From: JBHPHA01 sp042569905
GTDB lineage: Bacteria > Patescibacteriota > Minisyncoccia > Moranbacterales > UBA9337
Direction of reading: 5' to 3'
DNA: 5,101 nt
Assembly: GCA_042569905.1 (NCBI GenBank)
Contig: JBHPHA010000041.1
Location: forward strand, 1 to 5,101
Position 1 is the stretch's first letter, and each line of letters begins with the position of its first letter. Shown here in pieces: positions 1 through 5,086 of this stretch. Below the pieces are notes generated by a model. The model was not told the DNA's origin. It was given only the letters and a program-made list of their open reading frames with translations, and searched no databases. Both the position numbers and the translations under genes were made by a program.

Positions 1-2
1 TT

Positions 3-44
3 TTAGATGAGTTAATTAAAGAAATTTTTTATGTTAATAGATGA
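3..44 (+). CDS. Possible 3' end of an upstream gene overlapping obg (partial)
   Basis: Of the three forward frames at the left edge, only this one stays open into obg. It reads LDELIKEIFYVNR and stops at TGA 42-44, overlapping the obg start by 14 bases. The other two frames stop within the first 10 bases. The tail looks like an amphipathic helix, as is common at protein C-termini, and a short overlap would fit an operon entering obg. Thirteen codons are too few to assign a family, and chance is a real alternative. Confidence 0.3.
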   Translation, partial: LDELIKEIFYVNR

Positions 45-993
45 CGTTAAAATAAGTGTAAGCGCTGGAAAAGGTGGCAATGGAGTTGTCATGTTTTCGC
101 GTACTAAATTTTGCCAAGGTCCAACTGGTGGAGATGGTGGACGTGGTGGAAATGTTATATTAAGAGGAATTGCTGACTTAGGAGCTCTGAAGATTTTTCG
201 TACAACAAAAGATGTATATGCTTCAGATGGAGAGAGTGGAGCTCAAAATACAAAAACAGGATCTGATGGAAGGAATAAGATTGTTCTTGTCCCTGTTGGA
301 ACAGTGGCTCAAGACTTAACAAATAATAGGGAATATGAAATAGTTTCTCTTGGGCAGGAAGTGGTTATTGCAAGAGGTGGAAATGGTGGGTTTGGAAATC
401 ATCATTTTAGGTCAAGTAGAAACACTACTCCAGAAAGGGCAAATCCAGGTGAGGCTGGTGATAATATTGAACTTCGGTTAGAGCTAAAATTGATTGCAGA
501 TATTGGTTTTGTGGGATATCCTAATGTTGGAAAATCAAGCTTATTAAATGAACTTACCAATGCTTCAATTAAGGTTGCGAATTATAAGTTTACAACTCTC
601 GAGCCAAACTTAGGAGTTTATTATGATTTAATTCTTGCTGATATTCCAGGGATTATCGAAGGTGCTTCTGAGGGAAAGGGTCTAGGGTATAAGTTTCTAA
701 GACATATCGAAAGAACAAAAGTGTTATTTCATTTTGTTGCTGCGGATAGTGAAGACCCGGTGAAAGATTATGAATCTATTCGAGAAGAGTTGGGTTCATT
801 TAACGAAGAGCTCTTAAGAAAGCCTGAATATATTATTGTGAGTAAGTCTGATGAGAAAAGTGATGAGGAAATTGAGGACATCATTGCTAGCTTAAGAAAG
901 AAAAATAAAAATATTACTTCACTGACAATCATAGATGAAGAAGGATTGAGTGGTGTAAAGCGCATTTTGGAAGAGTTGCAGAAGGGAAAATAG
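31..993 (+). CDS. obg: Obg-family GTPase, short form without C-terminal OCT domain
   Basis: Obg (CgtA/ObgE) is an essential GTPase that binds the 50S ribosomal subunit and links ribosome maturation to stress and the cell cycle. Residues 1-157 form the glycine-rich Obg fold, with GKGGNG, GGDGGRGG and RGGNGGFGN repeats. The G domain follows: G1 GYPNVGKSS (162-170), G2 threonines in FTTL (187-190), G3 DIPG (204-207) followed by the family signature GLGYKFLRHIERT. G4 reads SKSD (271-274) where NKxD is usual, and the G5 region (297-305) lacks a clear SA motif. At 320 residues it ends right after the G domain; longer Obg proteins add a C-terminal OCT domain of roughly 80-100 residues. The ATG start matches the family N-terminus (xxDxxKIxVxAGxGGNG). 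No good Shine-Dalgarno sequence precedes it. A hairpin terminator follows, so it is probably the last gene of its transcript. Family assignment is certain. Confidence 0.97.
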   Translation: MLIDDVKISVSAGKGGNGVVMFSRTKFCQGPTGGDGGRGGNVILRGIADLGALKIFRTTKDVYASDGESGAQNTKTGSDGRNKIVLVPVGTVAQDLTNNREYEIVSLGQEVVIARGGNGGFGNHHFRSSRNTTPERANPGEAGDNIELRLELKLIADIGFVGYPNVGKSSLLNELTNASIKVANYKFTTLEPNLGVYYDLILADIPGIIEGASEGKGLGYKFLRHIERTKVLFHFVAADSEDPVKDYESIREELGSFNEELLRKPEYIIVSKSDEKSDEEIEDIIASLRKKNKNITSLTIIDEEGLSGVKRILEELQKGK

Positions 994-997
994 TTTT

Positions 998-1028
998 AAA
1001 GCACTTTTATTAAATAAAAGTGCTTTTT
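998..1028 (+). terminator. Intrinsic terminator after obg
   Basis: A perfect 13-bp inverted repeat (998-1010 and 1014-1026, with core GCACTTTTAT) closes over a 3-base TAA loop and runs into a T tract at 1024-1028. It begins 4 bases after the obg stop. This is a textbook Rho-independent terminator, although the stem is AT-rich with only three G-C pairs. It separates obg from the PAS gene. Confidence 0.88.
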
Positions 1029-1048
1029 AATAATCTGATTTTTTGTTG

Positions 1049-1088
1049 TATAATAATAAATAATGTAATCAACTTAAGATAATATAAT
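1049..1088 (+). promoter_or_regulatory. Candidate -10 elements upstream of the PAS gene
   Basis: Two consensus TATAAT hexamers lie in the 148-base gap after the obg terminator, at 1049-1054 and 1083-1088. Neither has a convincing -35 box at 16-18 bases. The second would give a leader of about 45 bases before the GTG at 1142. Because the DNA here is very AT-rich, TATAAT can arise by chance. The preceding terminator argues that some promoter must exist in this gap. Confidence 0.4.
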
Positions 1089-1141
1089 AAACTCGAAGTA
1101 GTGACTGTTTTTTAAATTCATTATCTGAGAGTGTAAAATTA

Positions 1142-1645
1142 GTGTTTGGCTTAAAATCAAAAGGAAAATTAGTAAAATACGAAACTATATTTAACGCCAC
1201 GATGGACGGTCTTTTAATTTTAGATTTTGATCGTAAGATAGTTGATATTAATAGTTCCGCGCTGTCTATTTTAGGATATCAAAAAGAGGAGCTCTTAGGG
1301 CGAGATGTATTGGATCTACATACAGATGATTACGAGGACGCTTGTACTAAGAATCATCTTAAGGCAATGTCTGGAGAAAGAGCTTGTTGTGATTGTCCAT
1401 ATCTTAAATCAGATGGCGAATTAATTTTTTCTGATAGTGTTTTAAATAAAATAGTGGTAGATGATAAGGAATTCATCTTAATTTCTTTCCATGATATTTC
1501 TGCGCAGAAGGAGTTGGAAGCTAGACTTCACGATGAAGTTACGAAGTTAGAAAAGATTAACGAGTTGCTTACGGGCAGAGAAGAGAGAATAATCTCACTT
1601 AAGGATGAGTTGAAGGAAATAAGGAGTGGGAGTTGTGATAGATAA
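1142..1645 (+). CDS. Stand-alone PAS-domain sensor protein with C-terminal coiled coil
   Basis: PAS domains sense small ligands, redox state or light and usually regulate an attached output domain. Residues 13-119 are a clear PAS fold: YETIFNATMDGLLILDFDRKIVDIN, then ALSILGYQKEELLGRDVLDL, ending in the typical FILISFHDIS strand. Residues 120-160 are a charged helical segment (ELEARLHDEVTKLEKINELL, then GREERIISLKDELKEI) resembling the linker that joins PAS domains to kinase or cyclase modules. No kinase, cyclase or DNA-binding domain follows before the stop at residue 168. No membrane segment or signal peptide is seen, so it is probably cytoplasmic. Cysteines 82, 83 and 85 cluster in the middle of the PAS domain, with Cys68 nearby. 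GTG is the only start codon between the upstream in-frame stop (1088-1090) and the conserved PAS start; a weak GAGAG (1127-1131) lies 10 bases before it. Its partner and ligand are unknown. Confidence 0.85.
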   Translation: MFGLKSKGKLVKYETIFNATMDGLLILDFDRKIVDINSSALSILGYQKEELLGRDVLDLHTDDYEDACTKNHLKAMSGERACCDCPYLKSDGELIFSDSVLNKIVVDDKEFILISFHDISAQKELEARLHDEVTKLEKINELLTGREERIISLKDELKEIRSGSCDR

Positions 1646-1681
1646 GACCTAATAAGCTTTTTTAAGCAGGATCATGTGAAT

Positions 1682-1715
1682 AAAAAACACCCTTATAAAT
1701 CCAGGGTGTTTTTTT
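1682..1715. terminator. Bidirectional terminator between the PAS gene and the DUF389 gene
   Basis: A perfect 12-bp inverted repeat, AAAAAACACCCT (1682-1693) with AGGGTGTTTTTT (1703-1714), encloses a 9-base loop. The plus strand ends in a run of Ts (1709-1715) and the minus strand in Ts from the A run 1682-1687. It can therefore stop transcripts from both convergent genes. It lies 36 bases past the PAS stop and 8 bases past the DUF389 stop. Confidence 0.9.
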
Positions 1716-1723
1716 GTTTTCTA

Positions 1724-2482
1724 CTATTCTTTTATAAGAGAGTGTTCTCTCTGTAATTTTTCGGCTTCGGATATTTCTTTTTTAACAACTGCCTCTTCTC
1801 TGTCAATTACTTTGTTGACCTCAAGTCTTTTGATGTAAAGATGCATTAGTGAGAAAACAATCATGCTAGCGAAAATAATTCCAATAGCGTTTACGGTGAA
1901 TAGCATGAATGAGTTACTGATGATATTCCAATCAGCTTGAGCAATTCCAATTCCAGTTACAGCAAGTGGTGGAATAAGCGCTACAGATATCGCGGTTCCT
2001 GGAAGTGTTTCACTTAACTTTGGCTTAATCATTGCAAATGATGCTGCAAACCCAGCTACTACAGCAATAGCCCCATAAGTAATAGATGGCTCTGTTCTTG
2101 AAATTATTTCACTGAACATTGCTTGTGTTTCTGGACTGACTAAATCGAAATTTGCTGGTCTGAAAAAGAGTGTTGCGACTGCTGATCCTGCAACTCCATA
2201 GGCAATTGACTTTATTATTGTGTAAAAGGATCTTGAAATTAATTTAAAGTCAGCAATTACCACTCCTAAGGAGAGACTAAGGATTGGATATAGAATAGGC
2301 GCAATCAGCATGCTTCCAATGATAACAGCGGCACTATTAGTTAATAATCCAAATGTTGCCATTAGAACTGATAATATAACCATTAGAAAGAATTCTTGTC
2401 TTGGAGTGCTTTCACTAATTAAATTATCAATTGCTTTCGACTTGTCCTTCTCTTCGAGATTGTTGAATAGAACTAAAACCAT
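1724..2482 (-). CDS. DUF389 family integral membrane protein
   Basis: DUF389 (conserved hydrophobic domain) proteins are inner-membrane proteins of unknown biochemical function. The diagnostic stretch is present: GLLTNSAAVIIGSMLIAPIL (45-64), then YPILSLSLGVVIAD, and later the proline-containing LPGTAISVALIPPLAVTGIG (160-179). About six hydrophobic segments can be read: 31-47, 50-77, 84-106, 134-152, 160-181 and 187-216. The first 30 residues are charged and probably cytosolic, as is the tail 217-252, a Glu/Lys-rich helix. The protein is short, essentially just the core domain; some family members carry longer extensions. The ATG at 2482 sits 22 bases downstream of a strong promoter and has an A-rich leader without a Shine-Dalgarno sequence. 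The gene diverges from rmuC and converges on the PAS gene, with its own promoter and terminator. Family membership is firm; any transport or signalling role is unproven. Confidence 0.92.
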   Translation of the reverse strand: MVLVLFNNLEEKDKSKAIDNLISESTPRQEFFLMVILSVLMATFGLLTNSAAVIIGSMLIAPILYPILSLSLGVVIADFKLISRSFYTIIKSIAYGVAGSAVATLFFRPANFDLVSPETQAMFSEIISRTEPSITYGAIAVVAGFAASFAMIKPKLSETLPGTAISVALIPPLAVTGIGIAQADWNIISNSFMLFTVNAIGIIFASMIVFSLMHLYIKRLEVNKVIDREEAVVKKEISEAEKLQREHSLIKE

Positions 2483-2491
2483 ATTTTTTAT
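2480..2491 (-). promoter_or_regulatory. A-rich non-Shine-Dalgarno start context of the DUF389 gene
   Basis: Read on the minus strand, this is ATAAAAAATATG, ending in the start codon. No GGAGG-like sequence lies upstream. The same 12 bases occur at the starts of rmuC and the transglycosylase gene. It is probably a translation-initiation context. Confidence 0.55.
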
Positions 2492-2510
2492 TGTTTATTA
2501 ATTTATCTTT

Positions 2511-2539
2511 ATTATATTAGATTAGTTGCATGTTGGCAA
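2511..2539 (-). promoter_or_regulatory. Sigma70-type promoter for the DUF389 gene
   Basis: On the minus strand TTGCCA (2534-2539) is followed after exactly 17 bases by a perfect TATAAT (2511-2516). Transcription would start near 2504, giving a leader of about 20 bases before the ATG at 2482. The -35 box matches TTGACA at five of six positions. This is the best promoter in the window. Confidence 0.75.
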
Positions 2540-2596
2540 TTTTTCCATTAATTATGCTATGTGCTTTCGCTTACAATACTTATGACCAATTGATTG

Positions 2597-2605
2597 TGTT
2601 ATAAT
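2597..2605 (+). promoter_or_regulatory. Extended -10 promoter candidate upstream of rmuC
   Basis: TGTTATAAT is a perfect extended -10 element (TGn followed by TATAAT at 2600-2605). No clear -35 box stands at 16-18 bases, which extended -10 promoters can tolerate. It would give a leader of about 80 bases that includes the palindrome at 2636-2654. Confidence 0.4.
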
Positions 2606-2619
2606 AATTTTATGAAATT

Positions 2620-2647
2620 TTGATAAGTTAAATTTTAGTGATATAAT
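2620..2647 (+). promoter_or_regulatory. Sigma70-type promoter for rmuC
   Basis: TTGATA (2620-2625) and a perfect TATAAT (2642-2647) are separated by 16 bases. The expected start is near 2654, about 37 bases before the rmuC ATG. The -10 box is fully contained in a 19-bp palindrome, suggesting repressor control. Confidence 0.65.
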
Positions 2648-2654
2648 ATCACTA
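2636..2654. promoter_or_regulatory. 19-bp palindrome over the rmuC -10 box, possible operator
   Basis: TAGTGATAT, a central A, then ATATCACTA form a perfect 9-1-9 inverted repeat. It spans the TATAAT of the rmuC promoter and reaches the predicted transcription start. There is no following T tract, so it is not a terminator. Position and symmetry fit the binding site of a dimeric repressor, though no regulator gene is visible in the window. Part of the symmetry comes from the AT-rich -10 box itself, but the flanking TAGTG/CACTA arms do not. Confidence 0.5.
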
Positions 2655-2681
2655 GTATAAAAAAGTTAAAATAACAAATAT

Positions 2682-2693
2682 ATAAAAAATATG
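2682..2693 (+). promoter_or_regulatory. A-rich non-Shine-Dalgarno start context of rmuC
   Basis: ATAAAAAATATG ends in the rmuC start codon and is identical to the start context of two other genes in the window. An AACA lies a few bases upstream, as at the other two. No Shine-Dalgarno sequence is present. Confidence 0.55.
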
Positions 2694-3794
2694 GAAACAA
2701 TGATGTTGGTATTAGTTTTAGTGGCAGTTGGTGTGGTTATAATTCTGCTTTTGAATAAGAAAGAAGATACTGGAGGACAAGATAAGCTAAATACAATGAT
2801 GGAGCGATTATCTATTTTGGCTCAACAAAATTCAGGCTTAATGGAGCAAAACAGTGAACTAAGGAGATCAGTGGATGCAAAGCTTTCTGAGGCTCATCAT
2901 GCTACGCAGAAAAATATCATGTCTAGTTCTCAGAACATGACAGAGATGCACAAGCAGTCAGTTGGTCAGATTGCAAGTATTACAGAAAAACTTTCAAAGC
3001 TTGAGGAAACTAATAAGCAAGTGGTTGGATTTTCAGAACAACTTCAAAATCTTCAGGATATTTTGAAAAACCCAAAGCAAAGAGGTGTGTTAGGGGAGTA
3101 TTTCTTGGAAGACACATTGAAAAATGTTCTACCTCCTGGGTCATATGAGATGCAGTATGATTTTGAAGATGGGCATATTGTGGATGCGATCGTTCGTGTG
3201 AAGGATAAAATTGTTCCAATTGATTCAAAATTTTCATTGGAAAATTATGAAAGAATTTTAAAATGTAAGGATGAACAAGAAAGAGCGCAATATGAAAAAT
3301 CTTTCAAACAGGATTTGAAAAACAGAATTGATGAGACTGCAAAGTATATTAAGCCAGAAAAGGGGACTATGGATTTTGCGTTTATGTTTATTCCTTCAGA
3401 AGCGATTTACTATGACTTGCTAATTAATAAAATTGGGGCGGTAAAAGTTGATACCCGTAGCATGATTGAATATGCTTTTCGTGATAAGCATGTGATTATT
3501 GTTTCCCCAACTTCATTCCTGGCATATCTTCAAACAGTTCTTCAGGGACTGCGCTCAATGCAGATTGAGGAGAGTGCAAAAGAAATTCGATCTAATATTG
3601 AAAGATTAGGAAAGCATATAGTTGCATTCGATGTGTATTATAAGAAACTAGGGAATAGTATGAGTACAACAGTGAATCATTTCAATACGGGATACAAGGA
3701 ACTGAATAAGATTGATAAGGATATTGTAAAAATTACCGAAGGTGAGAAATCGATTGAGCCGGAGGTCTTAGATAGGCCGAGGATGGAAGATTAG
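2691..3794 (+). CDS. rmuC: RmuC-family DNA recombination protein (predicted nuclease fold)
   Basis: RmuC proteins are membrane-tethered coiled-coil proteins with a predicted PD-(D/E)xK nuclease-like domain; in E. coli loss of rmuC raises inversion between short inverted repeats. Here residues 4-21 are one hydrophobic anchor followed by KKED, placing the rest in the cytosol. Residues 30-125 are a Gln/Glu/Lys-rich helix, probably a coiled coil. The core follows: NPKQRGVLGEYFLEDTL (127-143), VDAIVR (164-169) and PIDSKFSLENY (176-186). Asp165, Asp178 and Lys180 fit the PD-(D/E)xK active-site pattern. FMFIPSEAIY (231-240) and VIIVSPTSFLAYLQTV (268-283) are further family blocks. The length, 367 residues, is on the short side for the family. 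The first ATG is chosen because it directly precedes the anchor; ATGs at residues 4 and 5 would trim it slightly. It has its own promoter region and a terminator shared with the convergent gene. The assignment is firm; nuclease activity is not demonstrated here. Confidence 0.95.
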   Translation: METMMLVLVLVAVGVVIILLLNKKEDTGGQDKLNTMMERLSILAQQNSGLMEQNSELRRSVDAKLSEAHHATQKNIMSSSQNMTEMHKQSVGQIASITEKLSKLEETNKQVVGFSEQLQNLQDILKNPKQRGVLGEYFLEDTLKNVLPPGSYEMQYDFEDGHIVDAIVRVKDKIVPIDSKFSLENYERILKCKDEQERAQYEKSFKQDLKNRIDETAKYIKPEKGTMDFAFMFIPSEAIYYDLLINKIGAVKVDTRSMIEYAFRDKHVIIVSPTSFLAYLQTVLQGLRSMQIEESAKEIRSNIERLGKHIVAFDVYYKKLGNSMSTTVNHFNTGYKELNKIDKDIVKITEGEKSIEPEVLDRPRMED

Positions 3795-3814
3795 CTTGAA
3801 AAATATTTGAATAT

Positions 3815-3845
3815 AAAAACCATTCGCCATGGCGAATGGTTTTTT
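3815..3845. terminator. Bidirectional terminator between rmuC and the transglycosylase gene
   Basis: Positions 3815-3844 are a perfect 30-base palindrome: AAAAACCATTCGCCA followed directly by its reverse complement. As RNA it folds into a 13-bp stem with a CAUG loop, flanked by A5 and T6 tracts. Either strand can therefore terminate. It sits 20 bases past the rmuC stop and 4 bases past the stop of the opposing gene. Confidence 0.93.
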
Positions 3846-3848
3846 GGT

Positions 3849-5045
3849 TTAAGTTCTTCTCAAGATTTCCTTGAAATGTTTCTCAGCAAGTTTTTGTTGA
3901 GTAACTTCTTCCATTTCCTTGATATCGGATATTTTTTTGTTCATCCAATGATATTTTTCTGTACTATCTTTAAATCTGTTCATTTCAATGGCTATAAGTA
4001 TTGCGAAATTGTTAGTATTTGATTTCACATTAAGTTTATCGAACGCTTCTTGTATATCCTCTAGTCTCTTGATGTAGTTCATCACGGATGGAGCATAGTT
4101 TCTTGTTTCTTCGCTCCACATGTTTTCTGGTAATTTGGATACACTGTGACCTCCATTATATGCGGCGGCTAATTGTCGTTGCGCTTTTTTGATGTCTCCC
4201 TGTTGGAACTCATCTGCACCGACTCCGTAGCGGTCAAAATTGTTGATAAAATGAAGTTTTCCAAAAACTCTTCCAATTTCTGCGCTGGATTTGATCAACA
4301 TCTTGATTTCATCCATTGTTTCATCACTGATTTCTTTGGGAGGAATAGTGTCTATGATTATGCCAGCTCTGTGAAGTCGATTTAAATATTGAAGAGAGTC
4401 ATTTATGGCCATAGGTTTAACTTGCATAACTCCGACTGCTCCAGATTTGGATTCGGCATCTTTTTTTCCTCTGCTTTCCTGTATCTCGATAGCGGTGAAA
4501 AAATTGGGTGTGAATACTTCTTTTGGGAAATAGAGTGCATCTTGAGATAATTTATCAAGAGACTCAGTAAATAGGGTCACAAGGCTTTCAGCTTTTTCTT
4601 TTTCTGTATATTCTATGGTCTCTTTTCTGTTGTCTGGGTGTATTTCTACTGGGTCTTCTGCTCTTGTGCCATCAGGAGACTCTCCTATTGTCATTTCACC
4701 AGGTTGAATATCATCTGTTATTGCGGGCTCGTGAGTTCGTGTTGTTTCTTTTTCTGATCTGAAAAACTCTCCAAGCTTTTCAAGAACACCTCTGCCAAGT
4801 TCTGTTTTTGTTGCGGCAGTTTCTACTCCAACTGCACCTGCTGCTGCTAGCGCGGTTTTAATAAAGTTTCTCCTAGATATACCATTTGTAGGCTTTTCTT
4901 TTACTTGATCTCGCCATTCTTTTTTGTCAGGTTTTTTTGATGCTGGTTTAGATTGCTCAGTTCCGCCTTCTACTCCTGTAATCTTGAGCTTCCTTTGAGG
5001 CTTTTCTCTTGATTCAGGATTTATTGGTATTTGATCAAAATTCAT
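3849..5045 (-). CDS. Lytic-transglycosylase-like (SLT/lysozyme fold) protein with internal twin-arginine motif
   Basis: Lytic transglycosylases cleave the glycan strands of peptidoglycan. Residues 182-330 carry the SLT signatures: FFTAIEIQESRGKKDAES with likely catalytic Glu190, GAVGVMQVKP (202-211), AAAYNGG (293-299) and RNYAPSVMNYI (315-325). About 80 residues separate GAVGVMQ from AAAYN, longer than in compact SLT domains, so there is an insert around 215-285. The first 56 residues are hydrophilic and basic. SRRNFIK (57-63) then precedes a short Ala/Gly-rich stretch (64-78), resembling a Tat signal or membrane anchor. Residues 95-150 are an acidic, probably disordered linker, and 331-398 are a charged helical tail. 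The ATG at 5045 has the shared A-rich leader. A later start near residue 57 is not supported, since no ATG or GTG/TTG codon lies just before the motif. The substrate is inferred from the fold only. The gene is monocistronic, converging on rmuC. Confidence 0.88.
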   Translation of the reverse strand: MNFDQIPINPESREKPQRKLKITGVEGGTEQSKPASKKPDKKEWRDQVKEKPTNGISRRNFIKTALAAAGAVGVETAATKTELGRGVLEKLGEFFRSEKETTRTHEPAITDDIQPGEMTIGESPDGTRAEDPVEIHPDNRKETIEYTEKEKAESLVTLFTESLDKLSQDALYFPKEVFTPNFFTAIEIQESRGKKDAESKSGAVGVMQVKPMAINDSLQYLNRLHRAGIIIDTIPPKEISDETMDEIKMLIKSSAEIGRVFGKLHFINNFDRYGVGADEFQQGDIKKAQRQLAAAYNGGHSVSKLPENMWSEETRNYAPSVMNYIKRLEDIQEAFDKLNVKSNTNNFAILIAIEMNRFKDSTEKYHWMNKKISDIKEMEEVTQQKLAEKHFKEILRRT

Positions 5046-5054
5046 ATTTTTTAT
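5043..5054 (-). promoter_or_regulatory. A-rich non-Shine-Dalgarno start context of the transglycosylase gene
   Basis: On the minus strand this reads ATAAAAAATATG, ending in the start codon. It is identical to the contexts of rmuC and the DUF389 gene. Upstream, AGATAAAT and TAAACA also recur between this leader and that of DUF389. Confidence 0.55.
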
Positions 5055-5073
5055 AGTATGTTTATTTATCTAT

Positions 5074-5084
5074 ATAATAGTATA
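5074..5084 (-). promoter_or_regulatory. Candidate -10 region of the transglycosylase gene
   Basis: On the minus strand TATACT (5079-5084) and TATTAT (5074-5079) both resemble -10 boxes, 28-38 bases before the ATG. The matching -35 box would fall at or beyond the window edge, so it cannot be judged. Confidence 0.4.
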
Positions 5085-5086
5085 GA

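Noticed and set aside
768..965. Minus-strand open frame of 65 codons inside obg
   Set aside because: It lies entirely within the conserved obg reading frame, is Ser/Leu/Phe-rich as expected for an antisense shadow, and has no recognisable motif or start signal.
1142..1645. Histidine kinase annotation for the PAS gene
   Set aside because: There is no H-box or ATP-binding domain; the reading frame ends after the coiled coil with a clean stop and a terminator downstream.
2310..2501. Plus-strand open frame opposite the DUF389 N-terminus
   Set aside because: It is antisense to the conserved DUF389 membrane core and crosses that gene's start; no family resemblance or promoter.
2636..2654. Reading the palindrome upstream of rmuC as a terminator
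   Set aside because: It is AT-rich with only two G-C pairs per arm, has no T tract after it, and overlaps a promoter -10 box; an operator is a better fit.
3010..3237. Minus-strand open frame of 75 codons inside rmuC
   Set aside because: It overlaps the conserved RmuC core antisense, has a His-rich composition without any domain, and no initiation signal.
3807..4022. Plus-strand open frame starting in the rmuC terminator
   Set aside because: It starts before a terminator hairpin and runs antisense through the transglycosylase C-terminus; Phe-rich shadow of a Glu/Lys-rich coding strand.
4173..4385. Plus-strand open frame of 70 codons inside the transglycosylase gene
   Set aside because: Antisense shadow over the catalytic domain, with no start signal or motif.
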